24,713 nucleotides of DNA from an uncultured Collinsella sp. (GTDB lineage Bacteria; Actinomycetota; Coriobacteriia; Coriobacteriales; Coriobacteriaceae): NCBI GenBank assembly GCA_900549455.1, contig UROM01000015.1:1-24713 (forward strand). The letters are read 5' to 3'. This document shows positions 1-6,558 of the stretch, piece by piece. The notes beneath the pieces are model-generated. The model did no database searches and was not told the origin of the DNA. It saw nothing but the letters and a program-made list of their open reading frames with translations. A program made the translations under genes and the position numbers. Numbering within the stretch: position 1 is the stretch's first letter; every line of letters starts with the position of its first letter.

Positions 1-48
1 TCTACACTTATGCGATCGTCGGCAGCGTCAGATGTGTATAAGAGACAG
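1..48. other. Illumina Nextera adapter with i5 index (artefact)
   Basis: Bases 1-7 are the end of the P5 oligo (TCTACAC). Bases 8-15 (TTATGCGA) are an 8-base i5 index that I recall as Nextera XT S522. Bases 16-29 (TCGTCGGCAGCGTC) are the Read 1 adapter stem and 30-48 (AGATGTGTATAAGAGACAG) the Tn5 mosaic end. The order and spacing match a Nextera library end exactly, so this is untrimmed adapter. Genomic sequence starts at about base 49. Confidence 0.98.
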
Positions 49-953
49 ATAAAGACCAGGACGAGCGTGGCGCCGGTGCCGCCCATGCAGACGACGAAGT
101 ACTGGGCACCCTGGGTCAGGACGGCGGAAGCGTGCTGGCCAGCCTGGAACGCAGCTAGGTTGTCGGTCATGTTGGCAACGAGAGCGGCGGCGATGGCGGG
201 CTCGACGATCGAGGGGCCGTGGACGCCGACGAACCAGAAGAGGCTCATGGCGCCGTAAATCACAGCGAGGCCGATATAGCCGTCGGCAGCGGTGAACAGG
301 GGCTGGAACACCTGGATGACGCCCTGGGCAAAGCAGAAGCCAAAAGCAGCGCGGAAGACGATGTCAAAGACCCAAAAGACGGTGATGCAGACGGAGAAGG
401 GGATGATGTCCTTAAAGGTCTGCGAGATGTTGGGCGGAACCTGCTCGGGCATCTTGACGGTGATGTTGCGCTTAATGAAGAACTTGTAGATGATGCCGGT
501 CACAAACGCAGCGATGAAAGCGGTCAGCAGGCCCTTGGAACCAAGGTAGGTGGTGTTGAAGCCGCTGGCGGCGTCCGTGGCGATGGTGTCGCTCGAAAGG
601 AGCAAGAAGCCGATGATGGCCGCGCACATGCACGAGATAAAGTTGATCTGGTTGTTCTTGGGCAGATCGCGGTTCTGAGCGTCGGCGAAGTGCTTGGCCG
701 TGGTGGCGGCGCAGGCGATGGCCAAGATGCCCATGGAGTAGTTGTAGCACTTCCACAGGGCGTTGTTGATGTCATCGGGCCAGTAGAAACCCCAGATGTT
801 GGGGACCGAGGCTACCAGGCAAAAGATGGACGAGAAGATGATGATGGGGATGACGGAGATAAAACCGTCACGGATCGCCTTGAGGTACTTGTTGCGGGCG
901 ATCGCGTTGAAAAAGGGCTGGCCCTTTTCGATGATGGCGATGAGTTGCTCCAT
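49..953 (-). CDS. lacE: Lactose-type PTS transporter subunit IIC, LacE (3' end missing)
   Basis: This is the membrane channel of the lactose/cellobiose family phosphotransferase system, which imports lactose and phosphorylates it. About 301 residues are present and the reading frame is open at the contig end, so the rest of IIC and any fused IIB domain are missing. The N-terminus (MEQLIAIIEKGQPFFNAIAR) and later stretches closely resemble remembered LacE of Staphylococcus: KAIRDGFISVIPIIIFSSIF, NNQINFIS, GSKGLLTAFIAAF, PPNISQTFKDIIPFS and the sugar-binding motif GVHGPSIVEPAIAA. Many hydrophobic segments are visible. The start at 953 has the ribosome site AGGAG (minus, 960-964) six bases upstream. 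The gene is divergent from a LacI-type repressor, with operator-like sites between them. lacG, if present, probably follows beyond the contig edge (inference). Confidence 0.93.
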
Positions 954-986
954 GCAAAGCTCCTAAGAGTCGGTGGGCTAGCAACG

Positions 987-1014
987 ATGGTAGCTTTTGG
1001 CGTTTGGCTGCCAA
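987..1014 (-). promoter_or_regulatory. Candidate lacE promoter
   Basis: Read on the minus strand there is TTGGCA (1009-1014) and, 16 bases further, TACCAT (987-992). These match sigma-70 -35 and -10 boxes at 5/6 and 4/6. The -35 box abuts the operator-like site at 1015-1032. The start point is not shown, and the -10 box is weak. Confidence 0.4.
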
Positions 1015-1032
1015 AATGTTGACGTTGCCATT
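1015..1032 (-). promoter_or_regulatory. LacI-type operator candidate 1 at lacE
   Basis: Minus-strand sequence AATGGCAACGTCAACATT matches the plus-strand site at 1135-1152 at 17 of 18 positions. The wider context CCAAAATG...CATTTTTGG is itself partly palindromic. The site touches the proposed lacE -35 box. The centre ACGTYAACAT resembles the gal sites at 10706, 11941 and 12064, which fits binding by related LacI-family proteins. Confidence 0.6.
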
Positions 1033-1134
1033 TTTGGATACAAAAAAAGACGCGAATCGGTGGCCCCTGTGCCTGTGGACCGTCGATTCCTTGCGCGTAA
1101 ACATTTGAGCCGCCCGGTGGCTCTGTGTTTGCAC

Positions 1135-1152
1135 AATGGCAACGTTAACATT
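1135..1152 (+). promoter_or_regulatory. LacI-type operator candidate 2
   Basis: AATGGCAACGTTAACATT is one base different from the inverted copy at 1015-1032, about 120 bases centre to centre. Two sites flanking a divergent promoter region suit repression of both lacE and the regulator gene, possibly by looping (inference). Confidence 0.6.
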
Positions 1153-1310
1153 TGGGCGACAAAAGCCGTTCGGTGAAGCAAAAATGTCGGTGAACGGTAG
1201 GTTTTGGGTGGTGAGCGTATGGTGGGGGAGGCGTTGGATATACTTGAAGGCGGTAAAAATGACTGCGCAAGGTGCCACCAATGGCATCGTTGACATAGAA
1301 AGATCGACCT

Positions 1311-2315
1311 ATGGCCGCTGTTAAAAAATCGGTATCCGTTAAGGATGTGGCGCGTCTCGCGGGCGTCTCGGAGCAGACGGTCTCGCGCACCGTGCACGAT
1401 TCTCCCAGCGTGCGCCCCGAGACCAAGGAACGCGTGCGTGCCGCCATGCGCGAGCTGGGGTATCGCCCCAATTTTGCCGGTCGATCGCTGCGTCGTGGCA
1501 AGTTTAAGACCGTCGGCGTCGCCATGTTCAACATTACCGGTACCGGCAACCTCGACCGTATGGAGGGCTTTGCCGCCGCGGCCGACAAACATGGCTATGC
1601 CATCACCCTTACTAAAGTAGACGGGCATCCGTATACCCTCGAGAGCGCATCGTCGCGCATGAGCGCACTGCCAGTGGACGGTATGGTTGTGATCATGAAT
1701 CGCATGCCGGCGGACTTTGGCACCTTTGAGCCGCTGCCTGGTATGCAGACGGTGCTCGTTACCATGCTGGAGCACCCGCTGTGCTCGACGGTCGATAACG
1801 ATCAGTTCGATTGTTCGCGCCAGGTTGTCGAGTACTTGCTGGGGCAGGGGCACAAAACCGTGCACTTTATCTCGTGTCCCGAGCGCTCGCTTTCGGGCAT
1901 GCGGCGCGAGGAAGGCTGGCGCGAGACATTGCGTGCGCATGGCATTGAGCCCCCGCAGCTTGTGCGCGGCGATTGGACGGCACAGAGCGGGTATGCTGCC
2001 GGTCAGGCTCTGGCGGACGATCCGACCTGTACGGCCATTTATGCCTCCAACGATGCCATGGCATATGGCTGCATCCGTGGGCTCGAGTCGCGCGGGAAGC
2101 GCGTGCCCCAGGACGTGAGCGTGGTGGGTGTTGACGACAGCCTGGGCGATATCGTGCCCGACCGTCGCCTGACCACGGTGCGCTTTGACAACAAGCGCGT
2201 CGGCATGTGGGCGGTCGACAAGATTGCCGGCGCCGATGGGGGTGCATCTGGCGTGGAGCACATGCTGATTCCCGGTGTGCTCGTAGAGGGCGATACGGTG
2301 CGCGATTTGCGTTAG
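1311..2315 (+). CDS. LacI-family transcriptional repressor (lactose locus)
   Basis: A 334-residue LacI/GalR-family regulator of normal length. The N-terminal helix-turn-helix is plain: VSVKDVARLAGVSEQTVSR at about residues 8-26, followed by the hinge-helix region (YRPNFAGRSLRRG). A periplasmic-binding-protein-like sugar domain follows, with the family motifs AIYASNDAMAYG and VSVVGVDDS. The ATG at 1311 is preceded only by a weak GAAAG, but the domain start fits it. It is divergent from lacE and upstream of lacF, so the likely targets are the lactose PTS genes, with a galactoside or sugar phosphate as effector (inference). It is clearly paralogous to the regulator at 12163: both share QTVSR, RP(N/S)(F/Y)AGRSLR, MAALPVDG-like and LTTVRFD stretches. 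It may respond to a different ligand. Confidence 0.92.
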   Translation: MAAVKKSVSVKDVARLAGVSEQTVSRTVHDSPSVRPETKERVRAAMRELGYRPNFAGRSLRRGKFKTVGVAMFNITGTGNLDRMEGFAAAADKHGYAITLTKVDGHPYTLESASSRMSALPVDGMVVIMNRMPADFGTFEPLPGMQTVLVTMLEHPLCSTVDNDQFDCSRQVVEYLLGQGHKTVHFISCPERSLSGMRREEGWRETLRAHGIEPPQLVRGDWTAQSGYAAGQALADDPTCTAIYASNDAMAYGCIRGLESRGKRVPQDVSVVGVDDSLGDIVPDRRLTTVRFDNKRVGMWAVDKIAGADGGASGVEHMLIPGVLVEGDTVRDLR

Positions 2316-2346
2316 GGTGCGGTCCTGTTTGGGTTGCTGCTAACTG

Positions 2347-2365
2347 TGTTCGATATTGTTCAAAT
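2347..2365 (+). promoter_or_regulatory. DeoR-type operator candidate upstream of lacF
   Basis: TGTTCGATATTGTTCAAAT holds two TGTTC half-sites with 10-base spacing. It matches the site before lacA (4361-4379) at 16 of 19 positions, and its first 12 bases recur exactly in the deoR/aldolase intergenic region (15495-15506, minus). Further TGTTC- and CCGTTCA-like repeats lie between here and lacF. Confidence 0.5.
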
Positions 2366-2529
2366 TGGTTTAAAAACCGTTCACGGGCGAAAAGTGACCG
2401 TTCATAGCTCGAAATTACGTTTTGAGCTGTTCTATTTTGTTTGAATGTTATTGTTTCTGTCATACACAACGCAGCGCGTATGCCCGGACGCGATGCTCTC
2501 CATTGGTTCATATGTGAAAGGAACGCAAC

Positions 2530-2868
2530 ATGGCAACCAAAGAAGAAATCTCGATGGTTGGATTCGAGATCGTCGCATACGCAGGTGACGCCCAGACCGA
2601 TCTGCTTGCAGCGCTCGATGCTGCTCGCGAGGGTGACTTTGAGAAGGCCGAGCAGCTGCACAAGGATGCCAGCGATGCGCTCATCGGTGCCCACGACACG
2701 CAGACCAAGCTGCTTTCGCAGGAGGCCGGCGGTGGCGAGATGGAGATGACCTTCATCATGGCTCACGCTCAGGACACTCTCATGACCACTATGATCCTGG
2801 AGAAGCAGACCCGCTTTACCATCGATGCCTACAAGCGCATCGCTGCGCTCGAGGCCAAGCTCGCCTAA
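2530..2868 (+). CDS. lacF: Lactose/cellobiose-type PTS subunit IIA, LacF
   Basis: A 112-residue cytoplasmic phosphocarrier that passes phosphate from HPr to the IIB domain. Length and sequence match the all-helical, trimeric IIA-Lac family. The segment MTFIMAHAQDTLMTTM (about residues 73-88) contains the phosphorylated histidine (His79) and the conserved aspartate (Asp82) that binds the metal at the trimer centre. ISMVGFEIVAYAGDAQ near the N-terminus is also typical. The start at 2530 has AAAGGAA six bases upstream. It is transcribed alone between the LacI gene and a terminator at about 2900. It is separated from its partner lacE by the regulator, unlike the contiguous lacFE order of lactococcal operons. 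Confidence 0.95.
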   Translation: MATKEEISMVGFEIVAYAGDAQTDLLAALDAAREGDFEKAEQLHKDASDALIGAHDTQTKLLSQEAGGGEMEMTFIMAHAQDTLMTTMILEKQTRFTIDAYKRIAALEAKLA

Positions 2869-2898
2869 CGAGCCCGAACAACCAAGTCCCCTTCCAAA

Positions 2899-2929
2899 GG
2901 CCCTGCCGCAAACTCGCGACAGGGCTTTT
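2899..2929 (+). terminator. Terminator after lacF
   Basis: GCCCTG at 2900-2905 pairs with CAGGGC at 2920-2925 across a 14-base loop that can pair further, followed by TTTT. It lies 30 bases after the lacF stop. Confidence 0.75.
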
Positions 2930-2942
2930 CCCGTCCTCCTCC

Positions 2943-3010
2943 AAGTTGCGGTGAAATAGGGGCTGAATAGGGGCCGGCGGGCGCAAAACAATCCCTATTC
3001 CACCGCAACT
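2943..3010. repeat. Inverted-repeat element, AGTTGCGGTG type
   Basis: AGTTGCGGTGAAATAGGG begins at 2943 and its inverted copy, one base different, ends at 3010. The interior holds a direct repeat, AATAGGGGCTGAATAGGGG. It does not end in a T tract, so it looks more like a palindromic intergenic repeat than a terminator. Confidence 0.65.
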
Positions 3011-3020
3011 CATCCTGAGA

Positions 3021-3068
3021 TAGTCATTGGGGACGTTCTTAAACGACTAGTCATTGGGGACAGTCTTG
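3021..3068. repeat. GGGGAC-type intergenic repeat, copy 1
   Basis: TAGTCATTGGGGACGTTCTT at 3021-3040 is followed by a second partial copy at 3049-3068 (TAGTCATTGGGGACAGTCTT). The same core recurs as a full palindrome at 7677-7746 and 21666-21727. Confidence 0.75.
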
Positions 3069-3154
3069 GTGCGCACCGTTGTCCTCCCGTTCGGTTTTTT
3101 ACTGGGTGGGTATACTTCCATCCGCAATACAGGCCGGACTGAGGAGGTATCCAA

Positions 3155-4177
3155 ATGCCGGACAATGGATCGATTCAAAAGAGAGACGCGCACGAGATGG
3201 CTCATGGGCGTCCTGTCCAGATAACCGAGCACACGACGGTAACCGAGTTGCAGCCCAGCCTGTCCGATGTCGTGTGCGCAAACAAAAAGCTGCAGATTGG
3301 CTTTATCGTGGCGCTCGTGGTGCTGGCGCTGCTGTCGGGCTTTGTAGCTCGTCCGCATTTTGCCGATACCAAAACTTGGGACTCCACTATCGAGGTCATC
3401 GATCAAAAGAAGGGCAACGTTTTGGCGCTCACGGCTTCATGCGTCGCCCTATCTGCGGGTATTACGGCGCTGCCGGGTGATACGGGAACGCCGGTTGCCG
3501 AGCAGCTCGCGCAGCTTTCAGGCAACCTTGGTATCGTACTTGCCGTGCTCTACCTCGAGAAATATCTTCTGACGATTTTGTGGTCGGTTGGCCTGGGCAT
3601 CTTAATCCCGTTTGCGTTGGTGCTCTTTGCGGTGTCGCTCGGCATTCACGGGCGCTGGAGCACGAGCGCTGTCCTGCGCCGTGTGGCGACACGCATGCTG
3701 GTAGTTGCCGTGATCGGTATGGCGCTTGTGCCCGCGAGCGTATGGGTGTCGCAGAAGGTCGATGAAACGTATCACGTAAGTATCGAGCAAGCTGAGCAAA
3801 AGGCTGCGGACGCAGCCGACACCACGGACAAGTCAGCCGAGACCAGCTCAAAATCGAACAAGAAAAAATCCGAGGCCACGGAGTCCAAAAACGTGCTCGA
3901 GCAGTTGACTGACGGGGCCTCGAGCCTTGTTACGTCGGTGACCAGCGGCGCCAAGCAGATGACCGATGAGATCGTGCATCAGGTGACCGATCTGATTGAA
4001 GGCGTCATCGTGATGATCGTGACCTCGTGTGTGATTCCTCTACTGGTGCTCGTGGCGTTCCTATGGCTAGGACACGTGCTACTGGGGATCGATATCTCCG
4101 GTCCCGCGAACTATCTGACGGGTCGTTTCTTGAGCGCTCCGTCCAGACATGCCAAGAAGAGCGGGCAGTCTGAGTAG
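3155..4177 (+). CDS. Unrecognised multi-pass membrane protein
   Basis: A 340-residue protein I do not recognise. Hydrophobic segments lie at about residues 47-65, 88-105, 124-164 (probably two passes), 181-198 and 283-311. Between the last two is a hydrophilic stretch of about 80 residues (199-280), rich in Lys, Ser, Glu, Asp and Thr, including SSKSNKKKSEATESK. It ends in an amphipathic part with VTSVTSGAKQMTDEIVHQVT, reminiscent of a coiled coil. The N-terminus is 46 soluble residues with no obvious signal peptide. The start at 3155 has a strong GAGGAGG at 3141-3147. It sits between lacF and lacA but has its own terminator and is preceded by two repeat elements. Co-regulation with lactose genes is therefore not shown, and I give no function. 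Confidence 0.85.
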   Translation: MPDNGSIQKRDAHEMAHGRPVQITEHTTVTELQPSLSDVVCANKKLQIGFIVALVVLALLSGFVARPHFADTKTWDSTIEVIDQKKGNVLALTASCVALSAGITALPGDTGTPVAEQLAQLSGNLGIVLAVLYLEKYLLTILWSVGLGILIPFALVLFAVSLGIHGRWSTSAVLRRVATRMLVVAVIGMALVPASVWVSQKVDETYHVSIEQAEQKAADAADTTDKSAETSSKSNKKKSEATESKNVLEQLTDGASSLVTSVTSGAKQMTDEIVHQVTDLIEGVIVMIVTSCVIPLLVLVAFLWLGHVLLGIDISGPANYLTGRFLSAPSRHAKKSGQSE

Positions 4178-4211
4178 GCGGCAAAGCGATCTTTGGAAGA
4201 TCAACCGTAAG

Positions 4212-4248
4212 AAGGGCGGCCGAGACACGTTCTCGGTCGCCCTTTTGT
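4212..4248 (+). terminator. Terminator after the membrane-protein gene
   Basis: AAGGGCGGCCGAGA pairs with TCTCGGTCGCCCTT across a short loop, with one G-T pair, followed by TTGTTT. It separates the upstream gene from the lacABXC unit. Confidence 0.85.
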
Positions 4249-4314
4249 TTGTTGAACACGTGGGCGCTACGTCCGCGCCGGGCTCAAACGGTCAGCAATC
4301 ATCCGTGAATGGTG

Positions 4315-4390
4315 TTTGTTCAAAAAAGAACAAAGATAAACAAATTATTGTTGCAGTCGGTGTTCGAATGTGTTCAAATAAACATGAACA
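4315..4390 (+). promoter_or_regulatory. Operator cluster upstream of lacA
   Basis: TTTGTTC (4315-4321) and GAACAAA (4328-4334) form a perfect inverted repeat. TGTTCGAATGTGTTCAAAT (4361-4379) repeats the site found before lacF. TGTTCA (4371-4376) is mirrored by TGAACA (4385-4390). Clustered TGTTC half-sites suit a DeoR-family lactose regulator such as LacR. The DeoR-type protein at 14559-15362 is the obvious candidate (inference). Confidence 0.55.
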
Positions 4391-4484
4391 GTGAAGAACC
4401 GCACATTCAGATGCCCGGACCTGAACGCGATTCAACACTTCCAAACAGAAACTACGCACCTGCGTATCTCTCAAGGAGGATGTC

Positions 4485-4913
4485 ATGAGGGTTGTAATCG
4501 CTTCCGATGCCGACGGTATGTCGATGAAGGAGTCCATCAAGGAGATGCTCATCGCCGACGGTCACGAGGTCGTCGACTATTCCGAGACCCCTGCCGCGGA
4601 CTTTGTCGATTCCGCGACCGCCGTTGCCAAGGACCTGCTGGAGCACAAGGATTCCCAGGGCTTCGCATTCGATAAGTACGGCGTCGGCTCTTATATGGCC
4701 GCCGTCAAGATCAAGGGCATGGTCGTCGCCAACATTTCCGACGAGCGTTCCGCCTACATGACCCGTGAGCACAACGGCTCGCGCATGGTCACCATGGGCC
4801 CGGGCGTTGTGGGCACCGAGGTCGCTAAGAAGATCGCCCGCGAGTTCCTGCGTGCGCAGTACGCCGGCGGCCGTCACCAGATCCGTGTCGACATGCTCAA
4901 CAAGATGGCCTAA
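4485..4913 (+). CDS. lacA: Galactose-6-phosphate isomerase subunit LacA
   Basis: This is one of the two subunits that convert galactose-6-phosphate to tagatose-6-phosphate, the first step of the tagatose pathway. At 142 residues it has the usual LacA length. It matches remembered LacA almost block for block: FVDSATAVAKDL, the stretch AFDKYGVGSYMAAVKIKGM, SDERSAYMTREHNGSRMVTMG and the C-terminal GGRHQIRVDMLNKM. The fold is that of RpiB/LacAB isomerases. The catalytic cysteine is carried by LacB. The ATG at 4485 has AAGGAGG at 4472-4478. It is the first gene of a plus-strand unit with lacB 63 bases downstream, and TGTTC operator repeats lie about 100 bases upstream. Confidence 0.97.
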   Translation: MRVVIASDADGMSMKESIKEMLIADGHEVVDYSETPAADFVDSATAVAKDLLEHKDSQGFAFDKYGVGSYMAAVKIKGMVVANISDERSAYMTREHNGSRMVTMGPGVVGTEVAKKIAREFLRAQYAGGRHQIRVDMLNKMA

Positions 4914-4976
4914 CGAGAGCCACCGAGAACTCGAACTTCTACCTCAACTTGTGAATTCAGACGAAAGGACGTTCTG

Positions 4977-5501
4977 ATGAAGAAGACCATCGCAATCGGT
5001 TGCGACCATATCGTTACGGACGAGAAGATCTATCTGGCCGACCGCCTGGAGCAGGCTGGCTACAAGGTGCTCGACTGCGGCACCTACAGCCACACCCGTA
5101 CGCACTACCCCATCTACGGTAAGGCCGTGGGCGAGGCCGTTGCCAGCGGCAAGGCCGACTTTGGCGTGGCCCTGTGCGGCACCGGCATCGGCATCACCAA
5201 CGCCGTCAACAAGGTCCCCGGCGCCCGCTGCGCCCTGGTTCGCGACATGACCTCTGCCCTGTATGCCCGTCGCGAGCTCAACGCCAACATCGTGGGCTTT
5301 GGCGGCAAGATCACCGGCGAGTTCCTGATGGCCGATATCATGCTTGCCTTCCTGGAGGAGCCCTACGAGAAGACTCCCGAGCACGATGCTCTGATCGCCA
5401 AGATTGATGCCTGCAACAAGGCCGACGCCGAGGCTCAGGCCGACCCGCACTTCTTTGACGAGTTCCTCGAGAAGTGGGACCGCGGCGAATACCATGATTA
5501 G
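4977..5501 (+). CDS. lacB: Galactose-6-phosphate isomerase subunit LacB
   Basis: This is the partner of LacA in the heteromeric isomerase. It has 174 residues, close to the usual 171. The RpiB-type start IAIGCDH (residues 5-11), the catalytic-cysteine motif ALCGTGIGITNAVNKVPGAR (Cys67) and NANIVGFGGK are all present, as is the LacB-specific C-terminal tail after residue 130. The ribosome site GAAAGGA lies just upstream of the ATG at 4977. It is followed by a 119-base gap containing a hairpin and then the LacX-type epimerase. Confidence 0.97.
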   Translation: MKKTIAIGCDHIVTDEKIYLADRLEQAGYKVLDCGTYSHTRTHYPIYGKAVGEAVASGKADFGVALCGTGIGITNAVNKVPGARCALVRDMTSALYARRELNANIVGFGGKITGEFLMADIMLAFLEEPYEKTPEHDALIAKIDACNKADAEAQADPHFFDEFLEKWDRGEYHD

Positions 5502-5559
5502 CGGGTATCCGGCGTAATTAACTAGTCCGTTGACGGCTCGCGTTTCTGTGATGGGGCGC

Positions 5560-5580
5560 GGGCCGGTTTTCTATCGGCCC
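5560..5580 (+). terminator. Intra-operon hairpin between lacB and the epimerase gene
   Basis: GGGCCG and CGGCCC enclose a 9-base T-rich loop. No T tract follows, so it is more likely an attenuator or RNA-processing/stability hairpin than a full terminator. It could reduce expression of the two distal genes. Confidence 0.4.
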
Positions 5581-5620
5581 TATTGACTTGGCGGGCTGTC
5601 GTAAGAAAGGGAAGGCTCCT

Positions 5621-6502
5621 ATGGAGTTTGTTCTTGATAACGGTTCTATCCGCGTAGCACTGAGCACGGCGGGCGGGTCGTTCACTTCTATTGCGGCCAA
5701 CGGCCGTGAGTACCTGTGGCAGGGTGATCCGGCGGTCTGGTCGGGCCAGGCGCCCATTTGTTTCCCGATCTGCGGTGGCCTTCGTGACGGTCACGCAATG
5801 ACCATGGGCGGTCGCGAGGTAAAGCTCGCCCGCCACGGCTTTGCGCGCAAACAGGAGTGGAAGCTCGAGGAGCAGAGCGACAACATGGTTGCGCTGAGCT
5901 TAAGCTCTGCCGACCATGCCGAGTTGCTCGAGCAGTACCCGTATCCGTTTAAGATCGTTGCTCGTTACACGATCGATGCGGAGAAAGTGGCCGTGTCGTA
6001 CGAGGTGACCAATGAGGGCACCGAGGACATGCCGTTCTTTGTGGGCGGTCACCCTGGCTTTAAGTGCCCGCTCGACGAGGGCGAGTCCTACGACGACTAC
6101 GAGCTCCGTTTTGAGCAGCGCGAGGCCGCCGAGCTCTGTACTGCCGTTCCCTCGACGGGCCTGATTGATGTTGAGCATCGCAGCAAGAACCCGATGGTTG
6201 GCCATGACCTGCCGCTGACCCACGAACTCTTTGACTTCGCAGAGACCATCTTTGACGTGCTCGAGAGCCGCGTGGTTACGCTTACCAAGAAAACCGAGGA
6301 CAAGGGCGTGCGCCTGACGTTCCCCGATATGCCGTACCTGATTGTGTGGAGCAAGCCCGAGGGCGACTTTGTGGCCGTGGAACCGTGGGGCGGCCTGTCC
6401 ACCTGCTCCGACGAGGACGATATCCTGGAGCACAAGCGCGGCTGCCTGGTGGCCAAGCCGGGGGAGACCGTTACCCGCGGCTTTGAGATCGAGATCCTTT
6501 AA
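5621..6502 (+). CDS. Aldose 1-epimerase-like protein, LacX type
   Basis: A 293-residue protein of the galactose-mutarotase superfamily, of the shorter LacX-like type found at the end of lactococcal lac operons. Typical features are the N-terminal beta-rich start, PICFPICGGLRDG, LARHGFARKQEW, FFVGGHPGFKCPL (with the conserved histidine) and VAVEPWGGLSTC near the C-terminus. It probably acts on a sugar or sugar phosphate produced by lactose breakdown; the substrate of this subgroup is not settled as far as I know. The ATG at 5621 has AAGGGAAGG upstream. The longer frame back to 5588 lacks such a site. It lies between lacB and lacC in one unit and is distinct from the GalM at 10787. Confidence 0.88.
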   Translation: MEFVLDNGSIRVALSTAGGSFTSIAANGREYLWQGDPAVWSGQAPICFPICGGLRDGHAMTMGGREVKLARHGFARKQEWKLEEQSDNMVALSLSSADHAELLEQYPYPFKIVARYTIDAEKVAVSYEVTNEGTEDMPFFVGGHPGFKCPLDEGESYDDYELRFEQREAAELCTAVPSTGLIDVEHRSKNPMVGHDLPLTHELFDFAETIFDVLESRVVTLTKKTEDKGVRLTFPDMPYLIVWSKPEGDFVAVEPWGGLSTCSDEDDILEHKRGCLVAKPGETVTRGFEIEIL

Positions 6503-6558
6503 AGAGCTATCGTATGTTTGGGGCCGCGCGTGTCGTGCCCCGGAAACAGGAGTTCAAT

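Larger units (their letters stand above)
954..1310. other. Divergent lacE / lacI-type control region
   Basis: This 357-base gap has no convincing gene. It holds a candidate lacE promoter, two near-identical 18-base operator-like sites in opposite orientation (1015-1032 and 1135-1152) and a partial third match, GCGTAAACATTTG, near 1094. The open frames crossing it are extensions or shadows of flanking genes. Confidence 0.7.
4178..4484 (+). other. Intergenic region before lacA
   Basis: The region holds a terminator (4212-4248) and then an AT-rich regulatory stretch with an inverted repeat at 4315-4334 and TGTTC operator-like repeats at 4361-4390. No gene is supported. Confidence 0.7.

Noticed and set aside
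10..258. 82-residue open frame beginning MRSSAASDVYKRQ
   Set aside because: Its start lies in the sequencing adapter, and the rest is antisense to lacE.
219..1022. 267-residue plus-strand frame
   Set aside because: Antisense to lacE, low-complexity Asp/Gly/Val composition and no domain; a shadow of the real gene.
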